64,000 bases of DNA from positions 1 to 64,000 of the forward strand of contig NZ_NNRI01000003.1 of the NCBI RefSeq assembly GCF_002270415.1, given 5' to 3'. Shown here one piece after another: positions 7,825 through 15,728 of this stretch. The stretch comes from Mesorhizobium sophorae (lineage in GTDB: Bacteria; Pseudomonadota; Alphaproteobacteria; Rhizobiales; Rhizobiaceae). Both the position numbers and the translations under genes were made by a program. Under the pieces are notes generated by a model. It did not search any database, was not told the DNA's origin, and saw only the letters and a program-made list of their open reading frames with translations. Position 1 is the first letter of the stretch. Each line of letters starts with the position of its first letter.

Positions 7825-8943
7825 ATGTCGCCGTTGGCCACGCTGCGCATCAACACGGCCGAAGTCTTTCAACCGCTGCTAGCCCCTGCCCGCTACAAGG
7901 CGGCGCATGGCGGTCGCGGATCGGGCAAATCGCATTTCTTCGCCAGTCTGATGATCGAAGACAGCCTCGCCGAGCGTGGGTTGCGATCGGTCTGCATCCG
8001 GGAGGTCCAGAAGAGCCTTAAGGAGTCCGCAAAGCGCCTGTTGGAGGACAAGCTCGCTGAATGCCGGCTTGGTGAGGCCGCCGGCTTCAAGATCTTCCGC
8101 GAAGTGATCGAAACGCCGGGCAATGGCGTCATCACCTTTCAGGGCATGCAGGACCACACAGCCGAGTCGATCAAATCACTGGAGGGCTTTGGGAGGGCAT
8201 GGGTCGAGGAGGCCCAGACGCTTTCGACCACGTCCCTGGCGCTCTTGCGCCCAACCATCCGGGCGCCGGGTTCGCAGTTATGGTTTTCTTGGAACCCTCG
8301 TCGCAAGACAGATCCAGTGGACGTCATGCTGCGGGGGCTTGCGCCTCCGACGGGAGCGAGGGTGGTCCGCGCAAACTGGTCAGACAATCCATGGCTGCCG
8401 CCAGAGCTTGAACAGGAGCGCCTGGACTGCATGAGGACTGATCCCGACCAGTATCGTCACATCTGGGAAGGCGAGTATGCAACCGTGCTCACCGGCGCCT
8501 ACTACGCCGCCTCGTTGACCGCGGCTCGCCACGAAGGCCGAATTGGCAAAGTTGCTCGCGATCCCCTGCTCCCGATCAAGGCCTTTTGGGATATCGGCGT
8601 CAGAGATGCGACCGCAATCTGGATCGTTCAATACGTCGGTCGCGAGATCCGTGTGCTCGACTACTACGAGGCGGTCCATCAGCCGCTGGCAGCCCATCTC
8701 GAGTGGCTGCGTTCGAAGGGCTACGGCAACGCGGAATGCTTTCTGCCGCATGACGGGTCGCAAGAGGATGCGATCTCCGCAATCCGCTTCGAGGACCATA
8801 TCCGCTCTGCCGGATTCGAGGCCACCACCGTACCCAACCAGGGCAAGGGCGCGGCGCTCACCCTAACCTCAGTTGTGCAACCCACCTCGTCGGAAAGAGC
8901 ACGGTTCGGGTGCAGATTTCGACCGCACCTCGTCGTGTTTTAG
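7825..8943 (+). pseudogene. Phage terminase large subunit, C-terminally truncated
   Basis: From ATG 7825 the protein shows the Walker A motif GGRGSGKS at residues 29-36, the segment SVCIREVQKSLKESAKRL, the Walker B region GRAWVEEAQTLS near 126-137, and SWNPRRKTDPVD, as in PBSX/Terminase_3-type large terminases, which pump DNA into phage heads. The nuclease half starts normally (KAFWDIGVRDATAIWIV near 252, with an Asp of the RNase-H-like site). Directly after PNQGKGAA (about residue 345) the sequence becomes unrelated and stops at 8941-8943. The family usually runs 60-100 residues further. No other phage gene is nearby, so this is an orphan fragment of a lost prophage or gene transfer element. 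Confidence 0.8.
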
Positions 8944-9376
8944 GTTAGTAGGCGCGCGAAGGTGAACCTGTCCCACACGCCCGACTGCACGAACGGTTGT
9001 CCCTGGCGATGGTGATATCGCGGTCGACTAACATCGAGTCGATATAGCCGCCTAAGGCATCGTAGAAGCTCAGCTGCGCCTCGATCATGCGGATCGGCTT
9101 CTCAGATGACGTCGCCAGCGTCAGCGTGATTCGGTTGAGCAAGCGGCAGACGATGCATTGTATGGCGAGTTCGCCGATGGCTTTTGCCGGGCGAAGACGT
9201 TTGGGACTTGATGGATCGAATTTTGAAGTGAATCGGTTCCTCAACCCCTGTTCAGTCGAACGGTAGGTGCAGAATGCACGGTGGGAAGGCGATCGGCGCG
9301 CGCCAAAACCTGCTCGACCGTCTTGAGGCAAGTTTCTGGCAGACATTTGCGCCGTGTTGTAGATTGGTTGGGGGCG
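8944..9376. other. Stretch with no supportable gene
   Basis: A minus-strand open frame (8945-9346) has one protein-like stretch in the middle but no recognised family, no good ribosome site and an atypical Arg/Ser-rich start and end. The stretch borders the truncation point of the terminase and probably holds rearranged DNA. Confidence 0.4.
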
Positions 9377-11134
9377 ATGGGAAGAGGTTGGTCGGCAGTG
9401 GTTGGAAATGCTGCGCAGCGCCGTTTGGCTGCCATCCTAGTAGCCGACGTGGTTGGTTACTCCCGCCTCATGGAGGCGGATGAGCTCGGCACTTTTGATG
9501 TGCTCAAGGAACGGCGAAGGGAGATCGTGGTGCCCGCCGTTCGAGAGCACGCAGGTCGAATTGTCAAGTTCATGGGTGACGGAATCCTGGCCGAATTTGC
9601 AAGCGCGGTAAATGCGGTGAGTTGTGCGCTTGAACTTCAGCTCCGTATGGCCAAGGCAAATGAACCGCTAGCAGATGCTAACCGGATCAGATTGCGGATA
9701 GGCATTAACCTAGGCGACATCATAGAGGACGAGTCGGATGTCTACGGTGACGGTGTTAACATCGCCGCTCGGCTTGAAACCCTGTCCGAGCCGGGAGGTA
9801 TTTGCATTTCGGGCCAAATGTACGACGCGATTCAAGGAAAGCTCGAGATTTCAGTCGAGGATATTGGGGAAAGCTCCCTCAAGAATATATCCAGGACAAT
9901 TCGCGCCTATCGCATCAGGCCCAGCGACGCAGAAGGAGTCCAAGAAGCCCAATCCTTAAGGGGCAACGAGCGTACGACGGTGGCGGTATTGCCGTTCGCA
10001 AATATGTCTGGCGACCCAGCACAAGACTATTTCTCCGATGGAATAACCGAGGACATAATCACGGAGCTTTCCCACTATCAACATCTGTCAGTGATTGCAC
10101 GTAACACGACAGCTCTGTTTAAGGATCGGTCCGTAAACGTGGCGGAAATAGGCCGCAAGCTTCGGGCTGATTTTGTGATCGAGGGAAGCATTCGTCAGGC
10201 CGGCAACAGGGTGCGTGCTACAGTTCAACTCATTGACGTTCAAACTGGGGCTCATGCGTTCGCAGAAAAATTCGATCGGAAAATTGAAGACATATTTCAA
10301 GTTCAGGACGAGATCGTTGATGCCATTCTTGGTCGGCTTTTTTACAATCTAGATGAAGCAGCAAGCAAAGCTCGTCAGCGAAATCCGACGACAAGCACCA
10401 CCGCCTATAGTTTGTGGTTGCGCGGCAGGCAGGCTTCGAGAAATGGCGATGAGGAGGATGCTATAAGCTGCCTGAATCAGGCGATCAAAGTTGATCCTCA
10501 ATATGCGAGAGCGTTGGCCATGTTGAGTGGCTTGTATGGCTATAGACGATTCACCGGATCCGCACGTGACACTCATATGAAAATCGCCGAACTATCTCGC
10601 GGATACGCTGAAAGAGCTATCGCTGCCGACAAGACAGACGCCTACGTGCTTGAACAGGTAGCAGCTGCGTACCTAATGCTCGGTGATGGAGACAATGCAA
10701 GACGATACTCTGATAGTGCAAGTTTACTCAATCCGCGTGACATCTCCACGGCCGCCACACGCGCACTAGTTCTCGCCTTTATAGGCGAACACAATCGCGC
10801 ACGGGAAATAATTGAACGTGTAAATCGGGCTGAGCCACGCGTGCCGCCGGGATGGACGGTTATCTTGGCAGACGTACAGTATCTAATGCGTGACTTTGAA
10901 GGAGCCCTTAATACCTACAAAACAATTAACGGCGCACCTTTCTATGTAAGATTGCTTCAGTCGATGTGCCTTTCGCAACTGGGAAGGATCGATGAGGCAA
11001 AAGCAATTCTAGGCGAGGCACCGACAGGTTTCGATATTCCGGCATTCGCCCGCAATTGTGCAGGCATGTGCGCGCTCACCGAAGACCGTGAACTGTGGCT
11101 CGAGGGGTTTCGCAAAGCAGGCGTGCACCTGTGA
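9377..11134 (+). CDS. Class III adenylate/guanylate cyclase with TolB-like domain and TPR repeats
   Basis: 585 residues from ATG 9377, with a GGGGGC just upstream; a frame from 9281 adds a basic, unconserved leader. Residues about 15-180 form a class III cyclase domain with metal-binding Asp24 in ADVVGYSRL and Asp68 in FMGDGILAEF, plus VYGDGVNIAARLE near 122. TVAVLPFANMSGDPAQDYFS (about 200-220) opens a TolB-N-like region running through GSIRQAGNRVRATVQLIDV, and helical TPR-type repeats fill about 350-570. This architecture is expanded in rhizobia. It should make cAMP from ATP in the cytoplasm, with the C-terminal part presumed regulatory. No transmembrane segment is obvious. Base use is more AT-rich than in the core genes, which fits acquisition. 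Confidence 0.85.
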   Translation: MGRGWSAVVGNAAQRRLAAILVADVVGYSRLMEADELGTFDVLKERRREIVVPAVREHAGRIVKFMGDGILAEFASAVNAVSCALELQLRMAKANEPLADANRIRLRIGINLGDIIEDESDVYGDGVNIAARLETLSEPGGICISGQMYDAIQGKLEISVEDIGESSLKNISRTIRAYRIRPSDAEGVQEAQSLRGNERTTVAVLPFANMSGDPAQDYFSDGITEDIITELSHYQHLSVIARNTTALFKDRSVNVAEIGRKLRADFVIEGSIRQAGNRVRATVQLIDVQTGAHAFAEKFDRKIEDIFQVQDEIVDAILGRLFYNLDEAASKARQRNPTTSTTAYSLWLRGRQASRNGDEEDAISCLNQAIKVDPQYARALAMLSGLYGYRRFTGSARDTHMKIAELSRGYAERAIAADKTDAYVLEQVAAAYLMLGDGDNARRYSDSASLLNPRDISTAATRALVLAFIGEHNRAREIIERVNRAEPRVPPGWTVILADVQYLMRDFEGALNTYKTINGAPFYVRLLQSMCLSQLGRIDEAKAILGEAPTGFDIPAFARNCAGMCALTEDRELWLEGFRKAGVHL

Positions 11135-11202
11135 GCGCCGTGTTCCGTTCTCAGTTGAAGACGCTTCGATGGTTGCGGCTGTACTCAGCCCCCTGCCAGC
11201 AT

Positions 11203-11611
11203 ATGACCGACGAAGCCGAACATCGCACCGCTGAGTTAGCTGAACTAACCGACCGAAATTGTATCGGCATTTGTAAGCAACAACTCAGTTCCAGCAGCAA
11301 GTCTGCCGGAACTGATTGCCTCGGTTCATCGGTCATTGTCCGGCCTAAGTCAGCCAGCGCCAGTGTTTCCCGATTACATTTTAAGCTTGGAAGACGGCCG
11401 CAAGTTCAAGTCCATGAAACGGCACCTCGGACTGCTCGGCATGACACCAGACGAATACCGCGCCAAGTGGAGCTTGCCGCTTGATTATCCAATGGTCGCT
11501 CCGAATTACGCAGCGCAACGATCAGCCCTGGCGAAGGAATTTGGTTTGGGCCGAAAGGCTGTGCCTGATGCGCCAGCCACTAAAGGACCCGCGAAGCGGA
11601 AGGCGAAGTGA
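11203..11611 (+). pseudogene. MucR/Ros-family regulator gene with an N-terminal frame break
   Basis: ATG 11203 opens MTDEAEHRTAELAELT, then the frame must shift near 11248 to continue TEIVSAFVSNNSVPAASLPE and the conserved body. The shifted frame has a stop immediately upstream and no ordinary start, only TTG at 11336. The DNA-binding part reads SLEDGRKFKSMKRHL and MTPDEYRAKWSLPLDYPMVA, diagnostic of MucR/Ros. The usual zinc Cys is Ser (LSLED) and the second His region is LGLLG, so the classical Cys/His zinc site is missing. Zinc-free but functional Ros/MucR homologues are known in Mesorhizobium loti. The C terminus is Lys/Ala-rich. MucR proteins are global repressors of exopolysaccharide and motility genes. 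Whether this copy is expressed depends on the frame break. Confidence 0.75.
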
Positions 11612-11665
11612 CCCGCCTTTCCATCGCTGAAGAGCTTGAGAGCGCTGCGGATAGGATCGCGGATT

Positions 11666-11899
11666 ATGTCGCGGGCGGATCTACAGATCATCCTTCGTCG
11701 TGCTGCCTTGATGCTCCGCAACGTCGCTGGCGTGCCGCTGGAGCCGATGACGGAAGACGCGCTCAATTCCATATCCACCGAGATGAAGGTGTCCGGGCCC
11801 GACCTTATCGCGAGGATCTTACGGGGGTGGCCGGAAACGAATTCCTATCTGCCGGTCCGGATGATCGATGAGGACAGCGAGACGGACGGGAGCGCTTAG
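11666..11899 (+). CDS. Small protein of unknown function
   Basis: 77 residues from ATG 11666, beginning MSRADLQIILRRAALMLRN and ending PVRMIDEDSETDGSA. It is soluble, with no signal or membrane segment, mostly helical in character and acidic at the end. An alternative reading starts at GTG 11608, just after the mucR-like stop, in another frame (TRLSIAEELESAADRIADYV) and would need a shift to join. I do not recognise a characterised family, although the balanced composition and the continuous frame support a real gene. It follows the mucR-like gene by about 55 bases and could share its transcript. Confidence 0.55.
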   Translation: MSRADLQIILRRAALMLRNVAGVPLEPMTEDALNSISTEMKVSGPDLIARILRGWPETNSYLPVRMIDEDSETDGSA

Positions 11900-12330
11900 C
11901 AAAGCTTCCGCGATCACACCCAACATCTTTGGTTAGGCGGCTTTCAAATCAGCCAACAAGACCCGCCGCTCCATTGGGGAAGCGGCGGGGCCCCCGCTGA
12001 CAGCGCAATTGCGGTGCCACCCTATGGAGCCATTACGAGACACCTTTGCGATTGGCGCAATATGATATTGCCGATTAATATTAACTGTGGCTAATGCACC
12101 ACCTTTGGTCGGAAGGGAGCAAAGTGGAGAGGTTCTTGGCAAGCTAAGTTGGCCGCGATGCGTAGCGGCTACAAGGCAGCAGAAAAGCGCCCCAGCGCGC
12201 GTTTCTGCCTGGCGTCGCTCTTGCGTGGGCGAAGCTTGCGTGCCGGCCATGCTTTCGCCACCCGGCCGAAGTCTAATTGACATCGTCCGACCCACCGCGG
12301 CTCCCGAGCGGGTGGAAGAAGGAATTTGCC
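11900..12330. other. Intergenic stretch with a hairpin
   Basis: I see no convincing gene. The stretch holds the second copy of the GC-rich hairpin (11962-11989) and an AT-rich patch near 12060-12090 (ATATGATATTGCCGATTAA) that could carry a promoter for the small ORFs downstream. Open frames across it on both strands lack family signals. Confidence 0.45.
11962..11989. repeat. GC-rich hairpin, copy 2
   Basis: CCCGCCGCT (11962-11970) pairs with AGCGGCGGG (11981-11989) across a ten-base loop. It is preceded by CAAGA, so on the minus strand the stem is followed by TCTTG. It is similar in stem sequence and orientation to the hairpin at 7693-7725. Confidence 0.6.
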
Positions 12331-12534
12331 ATGGCTTCGACCGCAGCGTTGATCTGGTATCTGGTAATCGCCGGTCCGCAGGGAGGATTGGTCGTGCTGC
12401 CCAGCACCTTCGACACGCATGAAAAATGCGCTGCCGCTATCGCCGAATATCAGAAGCAGCCAACGCCGGCCGGTTGGTCGCTGCAGTGCGTCCCGAGCGC
12501 CTCACCCTTTGCCGACAATGGGTCGGCAGAGTAA
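12331..12534 (+). CDS. Small hydrophobic-start protein of unknown function
   Basis: 67 residues from ATG 12331 with a GAAGGAA site six bases upstream. The sequence opens MASTAALIWYLVIAGPQGGL, possibly one short membrane or signal segment, followed by FDTHEKCAAAIAEY and a C-terminal part with a second Cys (SLQCVPSA). The two Cys could form a disulphide if the protein is exported. The pattern resembles small secreted rhizobial proteins of unknown function. It is followed 14 bases later by another small gene, which probably shares the transcript. Confidence 0.6.
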   Translation: MASTAALIWYLVIAGPQGGLVVLPSTFDTHEKCAAAIAEYQKQPTPAGWSLQCVPSASPFADNGSAE

Positions 12535-12548
12535 GGAGCATCGCAGCG

Positions 12549-12731
12549 GTGGCCTACACAGTGATTTGGTATGGGAAACAAGGCGTCGTTGAAAAGACGC
12601 CTTTTGATACCGAGAAGGCTGCGAGGGACCACGTCTTTGCGACCTTTCCCGCTCGGAAGCGGGATGACGGTATCGTAGCGGTGGAAATACGCAAAGACGA
12701 CGGCACGGTTGTTTTCAGTCGAGCAAGCTAA
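12549..12731 (+). CDS. Small cytoplasmic protein of unknown function, GTG start
   Basis: 60 residues from GTG 12549, with AAGGAG at 12532-12537 overlapping the end of the previous gene. It starts VAYTVIWYGKQGVVEKTPFD, continues EKAARDHVFATFP, and ends IVAVEIRKDDGTVVFSRAS. The alternating pattern suggests a small alpha-beta fold. No family with a known function is recognised. The Shine-Dalgarno placement and tight spacing to the upstream ORF argue for a two-gene unit and decide the GTG start over upstream alternatives. Confidence 0.6.
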   Translation: MAYTVIWYGKQGVVEKTPFDTEKAARDHVFATFPARKRDDGIVAVEIRKDDGTVVFSRAS

Positions 12732-13183
12732 GTCATTGCGCCGGGCCATCGCTGAATGGGTCGGGTCCGCTGCCGGGGAGACAGCGGACTCAAACTAGGG
12801 CCAGGAGGGGCAAGGCCCTTTATGATCCCGATGCGGGGATCATGCTGATAACACCGGACTGTTCGTCGGCTGAAAGATATATCCCGGGCCATAGGTCGGC
12901 GATTGCGCCTCGACACTTGCAGGCATGACGTGGCGTCAAGACTCAGCTAATCTAGCGCTGCGGCGGACCTGATGCTCCGCTTGGCCGGCGCCTTTCAGGC
13001 AACCTCCCCCTATGGCGCCGGCCTTCTTCCTCCTGCTGATATCGTCGGCACGCCCTTGCGAATTTAGGCTTGTCAGCAGCTTGTGACGAGCAGCCTGGCG
13101 CGGCTCATCAGTCTGGAACTATTTCGCAACGACGACGTTTTGTGGATAGCCAAAAAGAGTGCCCAATCAGCGAGGACTTGATC
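12732..13183. other. Intergenic stretch rich in palindromes
   Basis: There is no gene with family support. Four inverted repeats follow one another between 12765 and 13023. The last 160 bases before the Tyr/His-rich gene should contain its promoter, though I cannot name a clear -35/-10 pair. Confidence 0.5.
12765..13023. repeat. Cluster of four hairpins
   Basis: (1) GTCCGCTG 12765-12772 with CAGCGGAC 12782-12789. (2) AGGGCC 12797-12802 with GGCCCT 12814-12819, followed by TTTAT. (3) ATGATCCC 12822-12829 with GGGATCAT 12836-12843. (4) GGCCGGCGCC 12983-12992 with GGCGCCGGCC 13014-13023, followed by TTCTTCC. Hairpin 2 could terminate the small-ORF transcript. The others have no assigned role. 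Confidence 0.55.
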
Positions 13184-13702
13184 ATGAAGTTCCTGACCGG
13201 CATGGCAGCCGCCTTGATATCAGCGTTAGCGCTAACGAGCGCTGCGCCAGTTGATGCCGCACCAATTTTCGTGCCTCAGGCGCAAAGCGCGCAGACCCAC
13301 GTCATCCAAGTTCGGGGCGCCAGATGGCGCAACAATCATTGGGCAGGTGGCAATTATGGGCGATACAGCGGTGGTTACTATGGCCACCGCTACTATCGGC
13401 GCGGATACGACGGCTACAATGACTTCTTTCCGGGAGGACTTGTCGCAGGAGCCCTGATCGGAAGCATGTTCAACAACGGCTACTACGGTGGCGGCTACTA
13501 CGATGGCGGGTATTATCCCGACCCGTATTACGGCGGTGGCTATTACCGACCGGTGTATTATCACAGGCACTACTACCATAGGTATTATTACCACCACAGG
13601 TACTATCATCACAGGTACTACTATCACTATAGGCACTACTACCACCACAGGCACTACTACCACCACGGGTATTACCATCGTAGGCACTACTACCGCTACT
13701 GA
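13184..13702 (+). CDS. Secreted Tyr/His/Gly-rich protein
   Basis: 172 residues from ATG 13184, with GAGGA upstream; the frame is open further upstream but without a ribosome site. Residues 1 to about 26 (MKFLTGMAAALISALALTSA ending V-D-A-A) form a clear Sec signal peptide with an Ala-x-Ala-type cleavage site. A short polar part with RGARWRNNHWAGGNY is followed by a Gly/Tyr-rich segment, a hydrophobic patch (FFPGGLVAGALIGSMF near 88-103) and then about 45 residues built almost only of Tyr, His and Arg in repeats such as HHRYYHHRYYYHY. The patch and Gly/Tyr parts recall small rhizobial exported proteins of the BA14K or YXWGXW type, but I cannot assign the family. The His-rich tail suggests metal or surface binding; this is inference. 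Confidence 0.75.
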   Translation: MKFLTGMAAALISALALTSAAPVDAAPIFVPQAQSAQTHVIQVRGARWRNNHWAGGNYGRYSGGYYGHRYYRRGYDGYNDFFPGGLVAGALIGSMFNNGYYGGGYYDGGYYPDPYYGGGYYRPVYYHRHYYHRYYYHHRYYHHRYYYHYRHYYHHRHYYHHGYYHRRHYYRY

Positions 13703-13912
13703 AATACCGCACACTGCCCGCATCTAGCTCGCCAGCGTGCGAGGCAACTGTGCTAGCGTAGCGCCTCAGATGTTCCTCTCGATATGAGCCTCGATCGGAT
13801 TTGGGCGCCGTAGCTCAAATCTTCTAGCTGCCATAAATGTCAGCACGATAGCGGCAGCTATCGTTGCAATCACGGTGGCGGTGCTGGCTAGACTCTCACC
13901 ATCACTCAAAGC

Positions 13913-14077
13913 CTACCGCCACTTCGGCTTCGGCGTTGTCTCTTCGATCCGCACCTTGTCGCCGATCTCTTTATCGAGCGCGAACGCCTTTTCCTTGTCC
14001 TTGGTGGTCAGCACCGTGCGCCTGTGCGGCTTCTCGAACACGCTCACGACGTAGGTTGTCACAGGCTTGTCGGTCAT
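13913..14077 (-). CDS. 54-residue basic protein of unknown function
   Basis: From ATG 14077 the protein opens MTDKPVTTYVVSVFEKPHRR, continues TVLTTKDKEKAFALDKEIGD, and ends KVRIEETTPKPKWR. It is soluble and highly charged. A decayed second copy at 124-229 shows that this ORF belongs to a real gene family in the genome. No function is known to me. The longer open frame from 14185 lacks a ribosome site and is compositionally different. Confidence 0.6.
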   Translation of the reverse strand: MTDKPVTTYVVSVFEKPHRRTVLTTKDKEKAFALDKEIGDKVRIEETTPKPKWR

Positions 14078-14320
14078 CTTAAACGGCACCCATCCGTAGA
14101 GTAATGGCCGGTGCGGTTGGGCTCTTTGGGTGGCGGGCCGCACCGGCCACTGCGGGTTTGGTTTGGACGTCCCCCGCGCTGCCAAAACTATGGGTATATT
14201 AGCAACTTCGCAATTAAGCCTATTGGCGGGACTAAGACTGAAGTCTCAACCCAGCAGTCTAGCGTTGTCGATCGAAAGTCGGTTTCCAGTCGCGGTTGCG
14301 CCGGTGCCGGTTGTGGGCTT

Positions 14321-15214
14321 CTAGCGCGCGCCCTTCACCCGCATCTTGAGGCCGTAAACACTGCCGGTTGCGGTGATGAAGAGCAGGTCGTTATCTTTGC
14401 CACCAAAAGTCACATTCGTCGTCGTCTCGGGTACGTCGATTTGTTCGATCTTCTTTCCCGTTTTATCGAACACAGCCACACCAATCTGGGTGAGATAGAC
14501 GTTGCCCTCAGAATCGATGGTCATGCCGTCTGAACCGAAATTGCAGAAAAGACGTTTGTTCGTGAGGGCGCCGTCGGGATTTATGTCGTAGGCGTAGGTC
14601 TCGCCCGCGCCGTAGTCTCCCACGTAAAGCACCTTGCCGTCTGCCGTACCAATGATGCCGTTAGGCTTAAACAGGTCGGCCGTCATCCGCGTAACGGCCT
14701 TATGGTCGGGCGTGACAAAGTAGACGTTTTGCCCCTCCACCCGGCTACTTTGGTCGTGATCCGAACCGAAATCAGGGTCGGTAAAATAGATGCCGCCGTC
14801 TGGACGTATCCACAAGTCATTTGGGCCGTTGAAAACCTTGCCGTCGAAGTTGGTCACCAGCACTGTAACTTTCTTGTCGGGCGCAATGGACCATAGTTCG
14901 CCCTTATCGGGGGCGACGGCGATGAGATTGCCGACCTTGTCGAAGTAAGTTCCATTCGCGCGTCCCGCTGGCTTGAGCCAGTCGAAGAATTTCCCGTCTA
15001 CCGCGCTCCACTTAACGATACGATCGTTCGGGTCGTCGGTGAAGAACACGTTGCCATCAACATCCGCTGCCGGACCTTCGGTGTATCCATAACCTTCGCC
15101 CAATTTTTCCAACTTCGCACCAGGCGCGACGACGGAGGAATCCGCAGCGAAGGTGGAACCTGTTGTGAGCAACAGAACGCCGAGAAGTGCGCAGGTGAAG
15201 CCGAATGCTTTCAT
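14321..15214 (-). CDS. Periplasmic SMP-30/gluconolactonase-family protein
   Basis: 297 residues from ATG 15214. MKAFGFTCALLGVLLLTTGS ending T-F-A-A-D is a signal peptide, which decides this start over the open frame extending to 15490. The mature part is a six-bladed beta-propeller typical of SMP-30/gluconolactonase proteins: YTEGPAADVDGNVFFTDDPN near residues 45-64 with the metal-binding Glu, NGPNDLWIRPDGGIYFTDPD with the Asn and Asp ligands, and KPNGIIGTADGKVLYVGD. Such enzymes hydrolyse sugar lactones or related esters with Ca2+ or Zn2+. Substrate here is unknown. The gene appears alone, facing away from the IS110 pair. Confidence 0.85.
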   Translation of the reverse strand: MKAFGFTCALLGVLLLTTGSTFAADSSVVAPGAKLEKLGEGYGYTEGPAADVDGNVFFTDDPNDRIVKWSAVDGKFFDWLKPAGRANGTYFDKVGNLIAVAPDKGELWSIAPDKKVTVLVTNFDGKVFNGPNDLWIRPDGGIYFTDPDFGSDHDQSSRVEGQNVYFVTPDHKAVTRMTADLFKPNGIIGTADGKVLYVGDYGAGETYAYDINPDGALTNKRLFCNFGSDGMTIDSEGNVYLTQIGVAVFDKTGKKIEQIDVPETTTNVTFGGKDNDLLFITATGSVYGLKMRVKGAR

Positions 15215-15728
15215 GAGCGGCAGAATGGGCCAAAAGTGGAAGTTGGCGCAGCAACCAGAAATCTTGTCATGTGACGATTTACTCTCAGATAGGCGGCCAT
15301 CTGTGCTCCCTCCCTTTGTCGCCGAACCCCTTCGCCATCGCTTTGGCAGCGCTGTGGATAACCAGTGCAGAGTTTTCTGGCGTAGGAGGCAAAAGGCCCG
15401 CCGCCCCACTTGCGAAGCGACGGGAGCCAGCCATTCCACGACAGCAGGCCCCGCCGCCTGTATATTAGCAATGATGCAAGTGCGCCGCATTTCAACTTTT
15501 ATGTAATGAGGGGGCAGCGATGCGCCTTGGTTAAAATCTTACAGTCGAAACGCGCCTCGGTCGGTGCCCCACGTCGCGGCACGCCTGGCAAAACAGGCAC
15601 TCCGCGCCAGCGCACTTCCTGGAACCAGATCCATCGCTCCGCATTCTCTTTGGGATAGGGGTTGAAGGAGCGCAGCGTGAAGGCTTTGTTGGGAATCGCA
15701 GGAGGTTTCTTGCTGACGCTTGCGGTCT
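15215..15728. other. Intergenic stretch between the SMP-30-like gene and IS110
   Basis: No supportable gene. It holds hairpin copy 3 (15397-15424) and, towards 15700, probably the end of the first IS110 element, whose borders I cannot place because IS110 elements lack terminal inverted repeats. Confidence 0.45.
15397..15424. repeat. GC-rich hairpin, copy 3
   Basis: CCCGCCGC (15397-15404) pairs with GCGACGGG (15417-15424), with one mismatch, across a twelve-base loop. It is preceded by AAAAGG, so on the minus strand the stem is followed by CCTTTT, the most terminator-like of the three copies. Confidence 0.5.

Noticed and set aside
8945..9346. Minus-strand open frame beside the terminase fragment
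   Set aside because: One part looks protein-like, but there is no family match, no good start and an atypical composition at both ends.
13560..13700. Repeated TACTACCACCACAGG-like units as a CRISPR or tandem DNA repeat
   Set aside because: The repeats are the codons of the Tyr/His tail, without spacers; they are explained by the protein.
13766..13873. 35-codon minus-strand frame with a hydrophobic segment, GTG start
   Set aside because: It could be a small membrane protein, but there is no ribosome site and a stop lies just upstream; too little support.
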